Below, in pieces: positions 8,661 to 16,699 of a stretch of DNA of 64,000 nt. Each line of letters starts with the position of its first letter. The first letter of the stretch is position 1. The stretch covers positions 806,001-870,000 of the forward strand of contig NZ_SELP01000001.1 of the NCBI RefSeq assembly GCF_004145845.1, given 5' to 3'. The notes under the pieces are model-generated. The model saw only the letters and a list, made by a program, of their open reading frames with translations. It was not told the DNA's origin and searched no databases. Made by a program: the position numbers and the translations under genes. Source of the DNA: Loktanella sp. IMCC34160. Lineage in GTDB: Bacteria; Pseudomonadota; Alphaproteobacteria; Rhodobacterales; Rhodobacteraceae.

Positions 8661-9850
8661 ACGGCGCCGTCTTCCAGAACCTGCGCGGCTTCGGGGGCGA
8701 ATTTGTGCAGCAGGACAATGGCGGCGGTGCGAAGCCGCACGCCAAACCCGCCCCGCGCCACGTCGTCGGTGGCGACAAGCGCGACGCGCGTTTCGGGCAG
8801 GCCCGGCGGGCTGATCACCAGTTCACCGACCGTCTGACCGGCGGCAACCGGCGCTTCCAGAGGGCCGCGAAATTCAAGGTTCGCCTCGACGCTATCGTTG
8901 TTCAGTAGTGGCAGCAGGATCGACACATCCTCGGCCACGGTCAGGCCGACGGTTGGGGCATTGCCCATCCAGACATCGGCACGGGCAAGTTCGGTGCCTG
9001 CCTCGACAACGTCGTGTTGGGCGAATTGGCGGAAGGCCCAGTTCACGATCTTTTCGGATTCCTGTGCGCGTGCCGCGGTGCTGTCGAGCCCGGTCAGGAC
9101 GAAGATGATCCGCCGGTCGCCCTGCTTTGCCGATCCGACAAGGCCATAGCCAGCCTCTTGCGTGTGCCCGGTCTTGAGCCCGTCAGCGCCAATCCCGAGC
9201 CCCAGAATGGGATTGCGGTTCTGCGTGTTGGCGGGCACCCGTCCGTCGAACAGGAATTCCTGTTCCGAAAACAGGGGGTAGAAGGTCGGGAAATCGGTGA
9301 TCAGATGGTCGGCCAGAATGCCAAGGTCGCGCACCGACATCCGGTGCCCGGCGGCGGGCCAGCCGTTGGAATTAGCGAAGGAGGAATTGGTCATGCCCAT
9401 CAGGCGGGCCCGTTCCGTCATCATCCGGGCAAAGCCAGCCTCGGTTCCGTCCGGGGACAGGGCCTCGGCGATGACCGCGCTGGCGTCGTTGCCGGACAGG
9501 ACGATGATGCCGCGCAAAAGGTCTTCGACCCGGACCCGTTCCCCGCTGCGCAGAAACATGGATGACCCAGTGTAGTTCATCGCGTGCTGCGAAACCGTCA
9601 GTTCGTCGTCAACGTGAAGCCGCCCGTCCGCGATCGCCTCGAACGCCATGTAGATCGTCATCAGCTTGGACATGGAGGCGGGCGGCAACGGCTCGTCCGC
9701 GTTCTTGGCCAGCAAGACGGTGCCTGTCGTCTGGTCATAGACATAGGCCGCCCGGGCAGGGGTTTCGAAATCCTGCGCCTGGGCGGCGATCGCCAGCACG
9801 CAAGCCAGCAGGGTTCCGAGGATCAGGCGGGCGGTCTGTCGGATCGGCAT
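8657..9850 (-). CDS. D-alanyl-D-alanine carboxypeptidase (penicillin-binding protein 5/6 type)
   Basis: Class C low-molecular-mass PBP, 397 aa, which trims the terminal D-Ala from peptidoglycan stem peptides in the periplasm. A signal peptide covers the first 25 residues and ends AQAQD. The three active-site motifs are present: SxxK (SMSK, near residue 59), SxN (SGND, near 119) and KTG (GLKTGHT, near 225). A C-terminal beta domain follows. It is the second gene of the SPOR-dac-tmk-holB series, 37 bases from the SPOR gene. Confidence 0.96.
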   Translation of the reverse strand: MPIRQTARLILGTLLACVLAIAAQAQDFETPARAAYVYDQTTGTVLLAKNADEPLPPASMSKLMTIYMAFEAIADGRLHVDDELTVSQHAMNYTGSSMFLRSGERVRVEDLLRGIIVLSGNDASAVIAEALSPDGTEAGFARMMTERARLMGMTNSSFANSNGWPAAGHRMSVRDLGILADHLITDFPTFYPLFSEQEFLFDGRVPANTQNRNPILGLGIGADGLKTGHTQEAGYGLVGSAKQGDRRIIFVLTGLDSTAARAQESEKIVNWAFRQFAQHDVVEAGTELARADVWMGNAPTVGLTVAEDVSILLPLLNNDSVEANLEFRGPLEAPVAAGQTVGELVISPPGLPETRVALVATDDVARGGFGVRLRTAAIVLLHKFAPEAAQVLEDGAV

Positions 9851-9887
9851 CGGGTCGGTTGGTCCTTTGGTCTTGGGCGTTCGGGGA

Positions 9888-10763
9888 TCAGTTGGTCACG
9901 AAATAGGCGTCGGTGAACCCTTGGCCCTTCACCTGTTCCAGAAGCGCGGCGCGGTCTGCGGTGGTGCCAGCAGGGCCGACGATGACCCGCCAGAAGGTGC
10001 GGCCCTGGCTGGACTGTTCCAGCACGGTCGGGACGATCCCGGTGGCGCGCATCATGTCCGCGGCGCGTTCGGCATTGGCCTTGACCGAGAAGATGCCGAT
10101 CTGGATGAAGGGTTTTTCAAGGCTGCTGGCAGGGGCAGCCGGACGCGGGGCAGGGGCCGCGGGGGCGGCGGCCACGGCGGTTTCGCCACTCGCCTCTGCC
10201 GCGTCGATGGCGGCCGCGGCGCTGGCGATCGGGTCAAGCGTGGTCGCCTCGATCTCCGCCGGTTCGTCGAAATCGGCAATGGCGGCGGGCGGGGCCTCGG
10301 CCGGAACCTCTTCACGGCGCAGGGCGGTCACGTTGAGGCTGGCAGGGGCACCGGCCAGCATTTCAAGGGCGGCGGCAGCATCCGACGACACCTGCAGCGC
10401 CGGGCCGGGCTGTTCACGTTCGCGGCGGAACAGGGCGCCGATCACGAACTTTCCGTTTTCGGTGTTGCGGATGATGACCCGTTCGGGGTCCGCCACATCG
10501 GGATGGGCGACCCAGACACCACCCAGCGACGGGCGTCCGTCCCACAGGCCGCTGTCGGTCACCTGAAACACATCGGGGGCTTCGACATCGCGTTCGACCA
10601 GTTGCACGGCCTGACCGGACGTCGCGCCGTCTGCCGCGTCGCGGTTGCCGCCCGCCCCGAAACTGAAGCCGCCGGTTTCGTCGCAGCCCGCAAGCGTCAG
10701 TGCCGCGAATGATACCATCGCAAGCAGTCCTGCCCGCGTCCCGCCCAAGGTCATGCCCGCCAT
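9888..10763 (-). CDS. SPOR domain-containing lipoprotein
   Basis: Envelope protein of 291 aa, first of the minus-strand operon. The N-terminus is a lipoprotein signal with lipobox LAGC at about residues 24-27. A middle Ala/Pro/Glu-rich linker (about 150-210) leads to a C-terminal SPOR repeat (from about 213), recognisable from IQIGIFSVKANAERAADMM and the FWRVIVGP segment. SPOR domains bind denuded septal peptidoglycan. Position before the carboxypeptidase matches cell-wall work. The conserved block around residues 70-120 suggests an RlpA-like beta-barrel, but I am not certain. GAGGGG precedes ATG 10763. Confidence 0.88.
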   Translation of the reverse strand: MAGMTLGGTRAGLLAMVSFAALTLAGCDETGGFSFGAGGNRDAADGATSGQAVQLVERDVEAPDVFQVTDSGLWDGRPSLGGVWVAHPDVADPERVIIRNTENGKFVIGALFRREREQPGPALQVSSDAAAALEMLAGAPASLNVTALRREEVPAEAPPAAIADFDEPAEIEATTLDPIASAAAAIDAAEASGETAVAAAPAAPAPRPAAPASSLEKPFIQIGIFSVKANAERAADMMRATGIVPTVLEQSSQGRTFWRVIVGPAGTTADRAALLEQVKGQGFTDAYFVTN

Positions 10764-10974
10764 CTGTCGCCCCTCTCGTGCCTGTGCGCCGCCGATTGTC
10801 GATCCATTCGGTCTGTCGCCCCGGCCGCATCCGGGCCGGTTGCGCGCGAGAATAGCGATGCAACGCCCTTAATGAAAGTGGTCTCCCCCGGTGTTCGGCG
10901 GATTTCCACGTAATTGCAGACCCGCCGGCGGGGCTTTCAGAATCGTTTCGACCATCCTAAGGCTTCTGATGACC

Positions 10975-11064
10975 GGAGGAGTGGCAGAGTGGTCGAATGC
11001 GGCGGTCTTGAAAACCGTTGGGCGTGAAAGCGTCCCGTGGGTTCGAATCCCACCTCCTCCGCCA
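10975..11064 (+). tRNA. tRNA-Ser, anticodon UGA
   Basis: A 90-nt cloverleaf with acceptor stem GGAGGAG / CTCCTCC, discriminator G and an encoded CCA. The anticodon loop CTTGAAA gives anticodon TGA, reading UCA. The extra-long variable arm (GGGCGTGAAAGCGTCCC) is the class II feature of tRNA-Ser. The T-loop is TTCGAAT. Its 3' end forms the left edge of an A/T-richer, probably acquired region. Confidence 0.98.
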
Positions 11065-11087
11065 CCTGCCCCCACGAAAGCGTTCTC
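11061..11087 (+). other. Possible left attachment-like segment at the tRNA-Ser 3' end
   Basis: These 27 bases start at the tRNA discriminator/CCA and continue downstream. They match 17087-17113 at 21 of 27 positions with no gap, and all six differences are transitions. The two copies bracket the A/T-rich segment with the IS remnant, TRAP and gluconate genes. This may be a decayed attL/attR pair, but chance or another repeat origin is possible. Confidence 0.3.
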
Positions 11088-11099
11088 CCGATCCGGCTC

Positions 11100-11901
11100 C
11101 GGCCGGATTTTCTCGTTGTTTTCGAGGGTTATGCGGAAGGGGCTGAGCATTGGCCCTGGCGTCGCGAGACCCCGAAGCGGTCTGCCGAACATGATCTCGA
11201 TCCGGTTCCGGCGTTTGCAGCGGCGCTTGTCGTATTTCACCGGCTTCTTGCGCTGCTTACGGCCGGGGATGCAGGCGCGTATCCCTTTGTCTTTCAACGC
11301 TTCTCGGAATCAATCGGCGTCATAGCCACGATCTCCAATCAGCCAATCGACATTTGGCAGGCTGCTCTGCAATGTCCGCGCGCCAATGTAGTCACGGACC
11401 TGCCCGGCAGTGACGAACAGGTTCAGCGGACGTCCGGGACTATCGCAGATGGCGTGCAGCTTCGTGTTCATGCCGCCTTTGGTGCGGCCGATCAGACGTC
11501 CACGCCCCCCTTTTTCACGCCCATGCTGGTCGCTGTCCGGTGGGCCTTCAGGTACGTGGCGTCAATCATCACAGTCTTCTTTTCGCCGCGATCTGCGGCC
11601 AGACCGGCCATCATTCGGGCGAAGATGCCTTTGTCGCTCCACCGCTTCCAAGGTTGTAGAGCGTCTTGTGTGGCCCATAGACTGCAGAGGCATCCCGCCA
11701 CCGCAAGCCATTGCGATTGATGAAGATAATCCTACGCAAGACACGCCGATCATCGATGCGCGGCTTGCCTTGGGACTTTGGAAAAAAGGGCTCAAGACGC
11801 GCCATCTGCGCGTCGCTCAGCCAGAAGAAATCAGACATGTTCACTGCTCGTTTTTGGACCGTGACTCACGCCATCCCAGAGAAATCAATTGGTCCTGAAC
11901 C
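11100..11901 (-). mobile_element. Degenerate IS5-family insertion sequence
   Basis: Remnant of an IS5-family (IS427-like) element on the minus strand, recognised from its transposase. No matching pair of terminal inverted repeats could be found: the 5' side has a candidate end near 11885-11901 (GGTCCTGAACC on plus), but nothing complementary lies between the tRNA and the transposase 3' end. The element is therefore probably truncated on the tRNA side. Boundaries are approximate. Confidence 0.6.
11181..11844 (-). pseudogene. IS5-family transposase, broken by frameshift and nonsense changes
   Basis: Reading on minus from GTG 11844 (or ATG 11838), the protein begins with MSDFFWLSDAQMARLEPFFP, typical of IS5/IS427 transposases. 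A one-base loss near 11650 moves the frame within LYNRWKRWSDKG. The middle then carries DDE-type sequence (TVMIDATYLKAHRTA). A second shift at 11505-11515 sits on A5G6, where a -1 slip restores the frame (KKGGRGRLIGRTKGG) and may be the natural programmed site. Within GDRGYDAD-FREAL, Trp is replaced by TGA at 11310-11312. After NRIEIMFGR the C-terminus is unrecognisable. It is most likely inactive. Confidence 0.85.
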
Positions 11902-11952
11902 TAGAAAGCGCGACGTAAGAGCGAAATGGGTCATGCATCGTTCCCGATGTGT

Positions 11953-11985
11953 GGCTGTTGGCAAGTCGATGACTTGCCAACAGCC
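11953..11985. repeat. Perfect 15-bp inverted repeat with 3-base loop
   Basis: Each arm is 15 bases (GGCTGTTGGCAAGTC and its complement) with loop GAT. It lies 65 bases beyond the dctM stop, between the TRAP operon and the IS remnant. On the minus transcript it would form a very stable hairpin at the mRNA 3' end, but no T-run follows on either strand. It could be a processing or stabilising terminator, or a remnant of a mobile-element end. Confidence 0.75.
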
Positions 11986-12049
11986 CGATGCAGGTTTGGT
12001 CAGGTATAATCCCCTGAAGTGCCTGTGGTCTGTGATTGGCGATGTGACC

Positions 12050-13369
12050 TTACCGCCCCGTGATTCCTGGAAATGCGATCAGCACGGCCAGCGCCAGCAC
12101 TTGCAGGGCGATGAACGGAAGGAGCGAGCGGAAGATTTCACCTAGGCTGATGTCGGGCGGGGCCACGGACTTGAGATAGAATGCCGCTGGGCCAAAGGGG
12201 GGCGAGAGAAAGCTCACTTGCATGTTCATGCAAAACACCACGCCAAACCACACAGGGTCATAGCCCAGATTTTGGACGATCGGCACAAAGATGGGCATGG
12301 TCAGCAGCGCCACACCCACCCAGTCAAGAAACATGCCCAGCACAAAGAGGATCGCCATCATGAACAGGATCACAACAGTCGGATTGTCAGAGATGCCCGT
12401 GATAAGTTCGGAAACGAAATGGATGCCGCCCATGAAGTTGAACACCCCCACCAGTGCCGAGGCGCCGATGCCGATCCATACGATCATACCCACGGTTTGC
12501 AGGGTTTGCAAAGCGGCGTCCTTGAGAAGGGACAGGCTGAATTCACCCCGCATCATGGTCGAGAGGATCACACCCATCACGCCCACGGCTGAGGCTTCGG
12601 TCACGCTGGCGATGCCGCCATAGATCGAGCCCAGCACGGCCGTCACCACCAGAATGGGCAGGATCAGCCCGCGCAGCAACTGCAGCTTTTCCGAGCTTGG
12701 CATTGTGTTGGGCTCGGAAATTGGCGCAAGCGCCGGGTTGATATAGGCACGGATCAGCACATAGGCCACGTAAAACCCGGCGAGCATCAGGCCAGGAATG
12801 AAAGAGGCCGTAAAAAGCGCGCCGATCGATACGTTGGCAGTCAGGCCATAGATGATCAACACGATCGACGGGGGCACCATCGTGCCCAAGGCGCCACCAG
12901 CGCAGACAACGCCAATCGCAAGCCGCCGGTCATAGCCCAGCCGCAACATCTGCGGCAAGGCAATAAGCCCCAGCAATACGACTTCGCCGCCGATGATGCC
13001 CGACATGGCCGCAAGAATAACCGCCACGATGATCGTCTGAATGGCAACGCCGCCGCGCAGCCTGCCGCCCACCAGCTTCATCGCGTCAAACAGGTCGCGG
13101 GCAATCCCGGATCGGTCGAGGATCGCGGCCATCAGCACAAACATCGGTACCGAGACAAACACGAAACTCGCAACGAAGGAATAGACGCGGCTGGTGATCA
13201 GGGGCACCACCATGGGCCCGGTCCAGCCAAGCGCAAAGATCAGCGCGACAAGCAAGGTGACGAAGGCAAGCGGCATGCCTGTCACTAGCAAACCGAGGAT
13301 CAGGCCGAACATCAGCAATGTTGCGTATTCGATACCAAGACCTTGAAGGGAGCCAAAAAGTTCCATCAT
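12050..13369 (-). CDS. dctM: TRAP transporter large permease subunit (DctM type)
   Basis: Large membrane subunit of a tripartite ATP-independent periplasmic transporter, 439 aa with about 12 helices, driven by the Na+ or H+ gradient. Family features include the N-terminal GLILGLLVTGMPLAFVTLLV, the SVPMFVLMAAILDRSGIARD segment and the GGEVVLLGLIALPQMLRLGYD region. I chose ATG 13369, which overlaps the dctQ stop as ATGA with GAAAGG upstream; the reading extends further 5' without support. It is the last gene of dctP-dctQ-dctM. Confidence 0.95.
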   Translation of the reverse strand: MMELFGSLQGLGIEYATLLMFGLILGLLVTGMPLAFVTLLVALIFALGWTGPMVVPLITSRVYSFVASFVFVSVPMFVLMAAILDRSGIARDLFDAMKLVGGRLRGGVAIQTIIVAVILAAMSGIIGGEVVLLGLIALPQMLRLGYDRRLAIGVVCAGGALGTMVPPSIVLIIYGLTANVSIGALFTASFIPGLMLAGFYVAYVLIRAYINPALAPISEPNTMPSSEKLQLLRGLILPILVVTAVLGSIYGGIASVTEASAVGVMGVILSTMMRGEFSLSLLKDAALQTLQTVGMIVWIGIGASALVGVFNFMGGIHFVSELITGISDNPTVVILFMMAILFVLGMFLDWVGVALLTMPIFVPIVQNLGYDPVWFGVVFCMNMQVSFLSPPFGPAAFYLKSVAPPDISLGEIFRSLLPFIALQVLALAVLIAFPGITGR

Positions 13370-13938
13370 TTGCGGCCTTTCGCGTAATTCCATGCGAGGA
13401 TCAGAAGCTGGATCGCCATCAACCCCATGACGACGAGCAGAAAGATTTTCGACAAGCCCGGAAACATCGGATCCCAGGCGCTGCCCGAGCGTTCGAGCCG
13501 GAATTCACCGGTAGGGGTAAAGGTGGATCGGGCCACCATCGTCCAGGATGCCCAGGCAAACATCGCCGAGGCGGCGGCACAGACGAGCGAGATCACAATA
13601 TCAAAACTGCGTCGCACCGGGGGTGAGAGCATATCGTAGAGCAGCACGACGCGGATATGCCGGTCGCGTGCAGTGCAATAGAGCCCGCCGTAAACAAAGG
13701 CTATCCCGCACAGAAAGATCGTGGTTTCATGGGCCCAGATCGTCGGCGACCCAAACACATATCTCAGGATGACTTCCTGAATCAGGATCAGCATCGCCAG
13801 AATGATGCCAATTGCAAAAATGATGCCCCCCCGGTCGATCCAGCGCCCGAGCGCGCCGGCTTGTGGTATTGCGCCGGGTTCAGGGCGGTGCAGCACCGCA
13901 TCCTTTTCGGCGTCGGCATTAATTCGGTGATGCGCCAT
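13366..13938 (-). CDS. dctQ: TRAP transporter small permease subunit (DctQ type)
   Basis: Small four-helix subunit of the TRAP transporter, 190 aa. After a hydrophilic start of about 35 residues, the first helix is GIIFAIGIILAMLILIQEVILRYVF, which contains the family E-x-x-x-R-Y pattern. Next come the WAHETTIFLCGIAFVYGG segment and two further helices. GGGAGG sits six bases before ATG 13938. It overlaps dctM by 4 bases and follows dctP by 66 bases. Confidence 0.93.
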   Translation of the reverse strand: MAHHRINADAEKDAVLHRPEPGAIPQAGALGRWIDRGGIIFAIGIILAMLILIQEVILRYVFGSPTIWAHETTIFLCGIAFVYGGLYCTARDRHIRVVLLYDMLSPPVRRSFDIVISLVCAAASAMFAWASWTMVARSTFTPTGEFRLERSGSAWDPMFPGLSKIFLLVVMGLMAIQLLILAWNYAKGRK

Positions 13939-14004
13939 GATATCCTCCCTTGCGCCGGAAGCGGCCGACCCGAAAGGGCCGCCCGCTTCGGTTTTGGATG
14001 GGCA

Positions 14005-15015
14005 TCAGTTCAGCAAACCAGCTTCTGCGAGGTAAGTGGTCAGCGTGTCGAACACTAACTGCGCATTGTCCGACCGCTCTGCCACTTTCTGCCATTCGCC
14101 CAAAGCAATGGTGCGGAATTTGGCGCGCTCTTCAGCCGACCAGTCGTGAATGGTAATCGTGCCCGAGGCCTGAGCTTCGGCAACCGCGGCGATATCAGCT
14201 TCGCGCAATGCTGCGACCTGCATTTCGGCAAATGCCTCGACGGACTGTGTCAGCTCTTGCTGAATATCTTCTGGCAGCGCATCCCATGTCGATTTGTTCA
14301 TCGAAATCTCAACCAGCGGCATTGAATGGAACCCAGGGTAAACAGGGTGCGGTGCCACGTCGTTCAGGCCTTGTGCCTGGTTGGTGGAAAATACGGTATA
14401 ATCGGCAGCGTCGATCACATGCTTGTCGAGCGAGGTAAACACCTCGGATCCCGGCAGGTTCACCGGAGCAGCACCCGCAGCGGCAAAGACCTGCTGCACG
14501 AGGCCTTCGGGCGCGCGCATCTTGAGCCCATTCAGATCGTCAACGCCATCGAGCGGCACCGCTGACACAAAGGCTTCGAGGCCGGGGGTTGTCGCGCCGA
14601 TGAAATGCAGGCCGTAAGGTTCGACCAGAGTGTTCATCAGCTCATTGCCGCCACCCTCACGCATGAAGGTAAACATCTGCTCGGGTGCGGACCATGCGCC
14701 CACAGGGTTGGCAATCAGTCCGAACGCCGGATCCTTGCCCGAGAAATATGATGTGTCAGTGACATGCCCATCCAGAATGCCCGCCGCGATTGCATCCTGC
14801 GTCTCGTTATGGGCGACGATGGAATCCACCGGCAACAGCTCGATTGCCACTGCACCGTCAGTCATCTCGGCGACCATTTCGGTCCATTTCTGCTGCAACT
14901 CGAAATTCGGGTTGCCAGCCGGATCCGACGACTGAAAGCGGAACGAATAGTCCTGCGCCAGGGCTGAGCCTGCGATCAAGGCCGCGACAGCGGTCATGGT
15001 AAGACGTAGTTTCAT
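14005..15015 (-). CDS. dctP: TRAP transporter substrate-binding protein (DctP type)
   Basis: Periplasmic binding protein, 336 aa. ATG 15015 gives a clean signal peptide (MKLRLTMTAVAALIAGSALA, cleavage before QDYSF) with AAGGGAG upstream; an upstream in-frame ATG adds a hydrophilic leader and was rejected. The DctP fold is shown by the LNGLKMRAPEG motif, whose Arg normally binds the ligand carboxylate, so the ligand is probably an organic or sugar acid. With gluconokinase directly upstream in the same operon, gluconate or a related aldonate is the best guess. Confidence 0.93.
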   Translation of the reverse strand: MKLRLTMTAVAALIAGSALAQDYSFRFQSSDPAGNPNFELQQKWTEMVAEMTDGAVAIELLPVDSIVAHNETQDAIAAGILDGHVTDTSYFSGKDPAFGLIANPVGAWSAPEQMFTFMREGGGNELMNTLVEPYGLHFIGATTPGLEAFVSAVPLDGVDDLNGLKMRAPEGLVQQVFAAAGAAPVNLPGSEVFTSLDKHVIDAADYTVFSTNQAQGLNDVAPHPVYPGFHSMPLVEISMNKSTWDALPEDIQQELTQSVEAFAEMQVAALREADIAAVAEAQASGTITIHDWSAEERAKFRTIALGEWQKVAERSDNAQLVFDTLTTYLAEAGLLN

Positions 15016-15067
15016 GGTTTTCTCCCTTGGTGAGTTATTTTGAAGTTTTAGGAAAGGCATCGCTTTA

Positions 15068-15547
15068 CTAGATGAAAGACAGGGCCTGCTTGGTGACGTC
15101 TTCGCGCGTCAGCTCAACCCCGATGGTGATGACGCCCGTCCCTTCAGGCGGCTCAAGATCAGCGAATTGGCTGGCAACGAGACTGTTGGGCATGAAATGA
15201 CTGGGGCGCTGTTCGACACGCTGGCGCAGCAGATCGGGTGTGCCCGTCAGGTGAATGATGGTCATATCGCCGATTTTCGAGCGAAGACGCGCGCGATAGG
15301 TTTCTTTCAGCGCAGAACAGGCAATCACGCAGCGCCGCCCTGAGCCCACAACCGCGTCGCCAATCGCGTCGAGCCAGCCGAAACGCATGTCGTCATTCAG
15401 CGGCTGACCCGACTGCATATGGGCAATGTTTTCGGGCGGGTGAAACGCATCGCCTTCCACGAAGACGAGGCCGAGATCATTGGCGAGTGCGCGGCCGATG
15501 CTCGATTTTCCGCATCCACAGACCCCCATAACCAGCACATGCGTCAT
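15068..15547 (-). CDS. gntK: Gluconokinase
   Basis: ATP-dependent gluconate kinase of the small thermoresistant type, 159 aa, making 6-phosphogluconate in the cytoplasm. P-loop GVCGCGKSSIG is at about residues 8-18. EGDAFHPPENIAHM, the CVIACSALKETYRARLR block and HFMPNSLVASQFADLEPP are diagnostic. I chose ATG 15547 with the GAGGGAAAC run upstream. It is the first gene of the TRAP operon; two palindromic operators lie 40-75 bases upstream. Confidence 0.94.
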   Translation of the reverse strand: MTHVLVMGVCGCGKSSIGRALANDLGLVFVEGDAFHPPENIAHMQSGQPLNDDMRFGWLDAIGDAVVGSGRRCVIACSALKETYRARLRSKIGDMTIIHLTGTPDLLRQRVEQRPSHFMPNSLVASQFADLEPPEGTGVITIGVELTREDVTKQALSFI

Positions 15548-15586
15548 GTTTCCCTCCCCCGATGCCAAAACAATACCGATGGCTCG

Positions 15587-15606
15587 TAATGATAGCGCTA
15601 TCATTA
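15587..15606. promoter_or_regulatory. Operator 1: perfect 20-bp palindrome in the gntK / lacI-type intergenic region
   Basis: The sequence TAATGATAGCGCTATCATTA is a perfect palindrome with the central CG typical of LacI-family operators. It shares the core TGAYAGCGCTRTCA with operator 2. It lies 40 bases upstream of the gntK start and 59 before the regulator start, so one repressor could control both directions. Confidence 0.85.
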
Positions 15607-15608
15607 CT

Positions 15609-15622
15609 TGACAGCGCTGTCA
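15609..15622. promoter_or_regulatory. Operator 2: 14-bp palindrome next to operator 1
   Basis: TGACAGCGCTGTCA is a perfect palindrome whose centre lies 19 bp from that of operator 1, just under two helical turns. The two copies differ only at the symmetric C/T and G/A positions of the core. It is closer to the regulator gene, so autoregulation is likely. Confidence 0.8.
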
Positions 15623-15664
15623 TTAGTCAAGACGAATTACATGTCGCAAAGCGTGGAGCGGTGA

Positions 15665-16699
15665 ATGACTAAGGAAAAAAGGGTTACGCTGGATGATGTG
15701 GCATCACTTGCCGGTGTTAGCGCAATCACTGTATCGCGCGCGCTGAGGCAACCCGATGTCGTCTCGGAAAAGGTGCGCGCCCGGGTCGAATCAGCGGTGA
15801 GAAGGCTGGGATATGTGCCAAATCCGGCGGCGCGGCAACTGGCGTCGGGGCGGTCGAATGTGATCGGTGTGGTTATTCCGTCGGTCACGAACAACGTCTT
15901 CGCCGATGTGCTGCGCGGCATTTATGACGGGGTGGGCGAGGCGGGCTATGAAATCCAGCTTGCCAACACACGCTATGCGCCGTCGCTCGAAGAAAATGCA
16001 CTGCGGCTCTTTGCGAGCCAAAAACCCGCCGGCGTGATCGTGACCGGGTTTGACCAGTCCGACGCCTCCGCCGACCTTTTGGCGGGCCTCGCGTGCCCGG
16101 TCGTGCAAATCATGGATCATGGGCCCACCCCGGCGCAAATGTCGATCGGGTTTTCCCATTTTGATGCGGCGGTTGCGGCAACCCGGCATCTGATCGACCA
16201 GGGGTATACACGACTGGGGTTTCTCGGGGCGCGTATGGACCCGCGCACGCAGAAACGGTTCAACGGGTTTCGCCAAACGGCGATGCTTGCGGGGGTATAT
16301 TCTGAGCGCCGGGTGGTGACCACGCCCGAGGCCTCATCCGTGACAAAAGGGGCCGCGCTGCTCTCTGACTTGCTGGCCATTGCACCCGAAGTTGATGCGG
16401 TGTTTTGCAACAATGATGACCTCGCGCTTGGTGCCGTTTTCGAAGCCCGCAGGAGGCGGCTTTCGGTTCCGGGGGAATTGGGCATCTGCGGCTTCAACGA
16501 TCTTGAAATGATGGCCGCCGCCGAACCCCCGGTGACCAGTGTGCGCACCCCACGGCTGGAGATGGGGCGTCGTGCCATCGAAGCCGTCTTGACCTCTCTG
16601 GCGGCGGGCACGCGCGACACGGCAGCGATCGACCTTGGCTTTGAGATTGTCGCACGCGAAAGCACGGCGCGGGCGAGCACTTTGTTGTTTCACAAATGA
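15665..16699 (+). CDS. LacI family transcriptional regulator (GntR-gluconate type)
   Basis: Repressor of 344 aa. The N-terminal LacI helix-turn-helix reads VTLDDVASLAGVSAITVSRALRQP, followed by the hinge GYVPNPAARQLASGRSNVIGVV. The effector domain is of the sugar-binding type (residues 60-340), with the family ICGFNDLEMMAAAEPPVTSVRTP segment. It is divergent from gntK and the TRAP genes with two LacI-type palindromes between, so it probably represses that operon in the absence of gluconate or a related sugar acid. The effector is inferred from context. Confidence 0.93.
   Translation: MTKEKRVTLDDVASLAGVSAITVSRALRQPDVVSEKVRARVESAVRRLGYVPNPAARQLASGRSNVIGVVIPSVTNNVFADVLRGIYDGVGEAGYEIQLANTRYAPSLEENALRLFASQKPAGVIVTGFDQSDASADLLAGLACPVVQIMDHGPTPAQMSIGFSHFDAAVAATRHLIDQGYTRLGFLGARMDPRTQKRFNGFRQTAMLAGVYSERRVVTTPEASSVTKGAALLSDLLAIAPEVDAVFCNNDDLALGAVFEARRRRLSVPGELGICGFNDLEMMAAAEPPVTSVRTPRLEMGRRAIEAVLTSLAAGTRDTAAIDLGFEIVARESTARASTLLFHK

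Noticed and set aside
10921-10937. CCCGCCGGCGGG followed by CTTT upstream of tRNA-Ser as a terminator
   Set aside because: The palindrome has no loop without breaking central pairs, the T-run is short, and no gene ends there on the plus strand.
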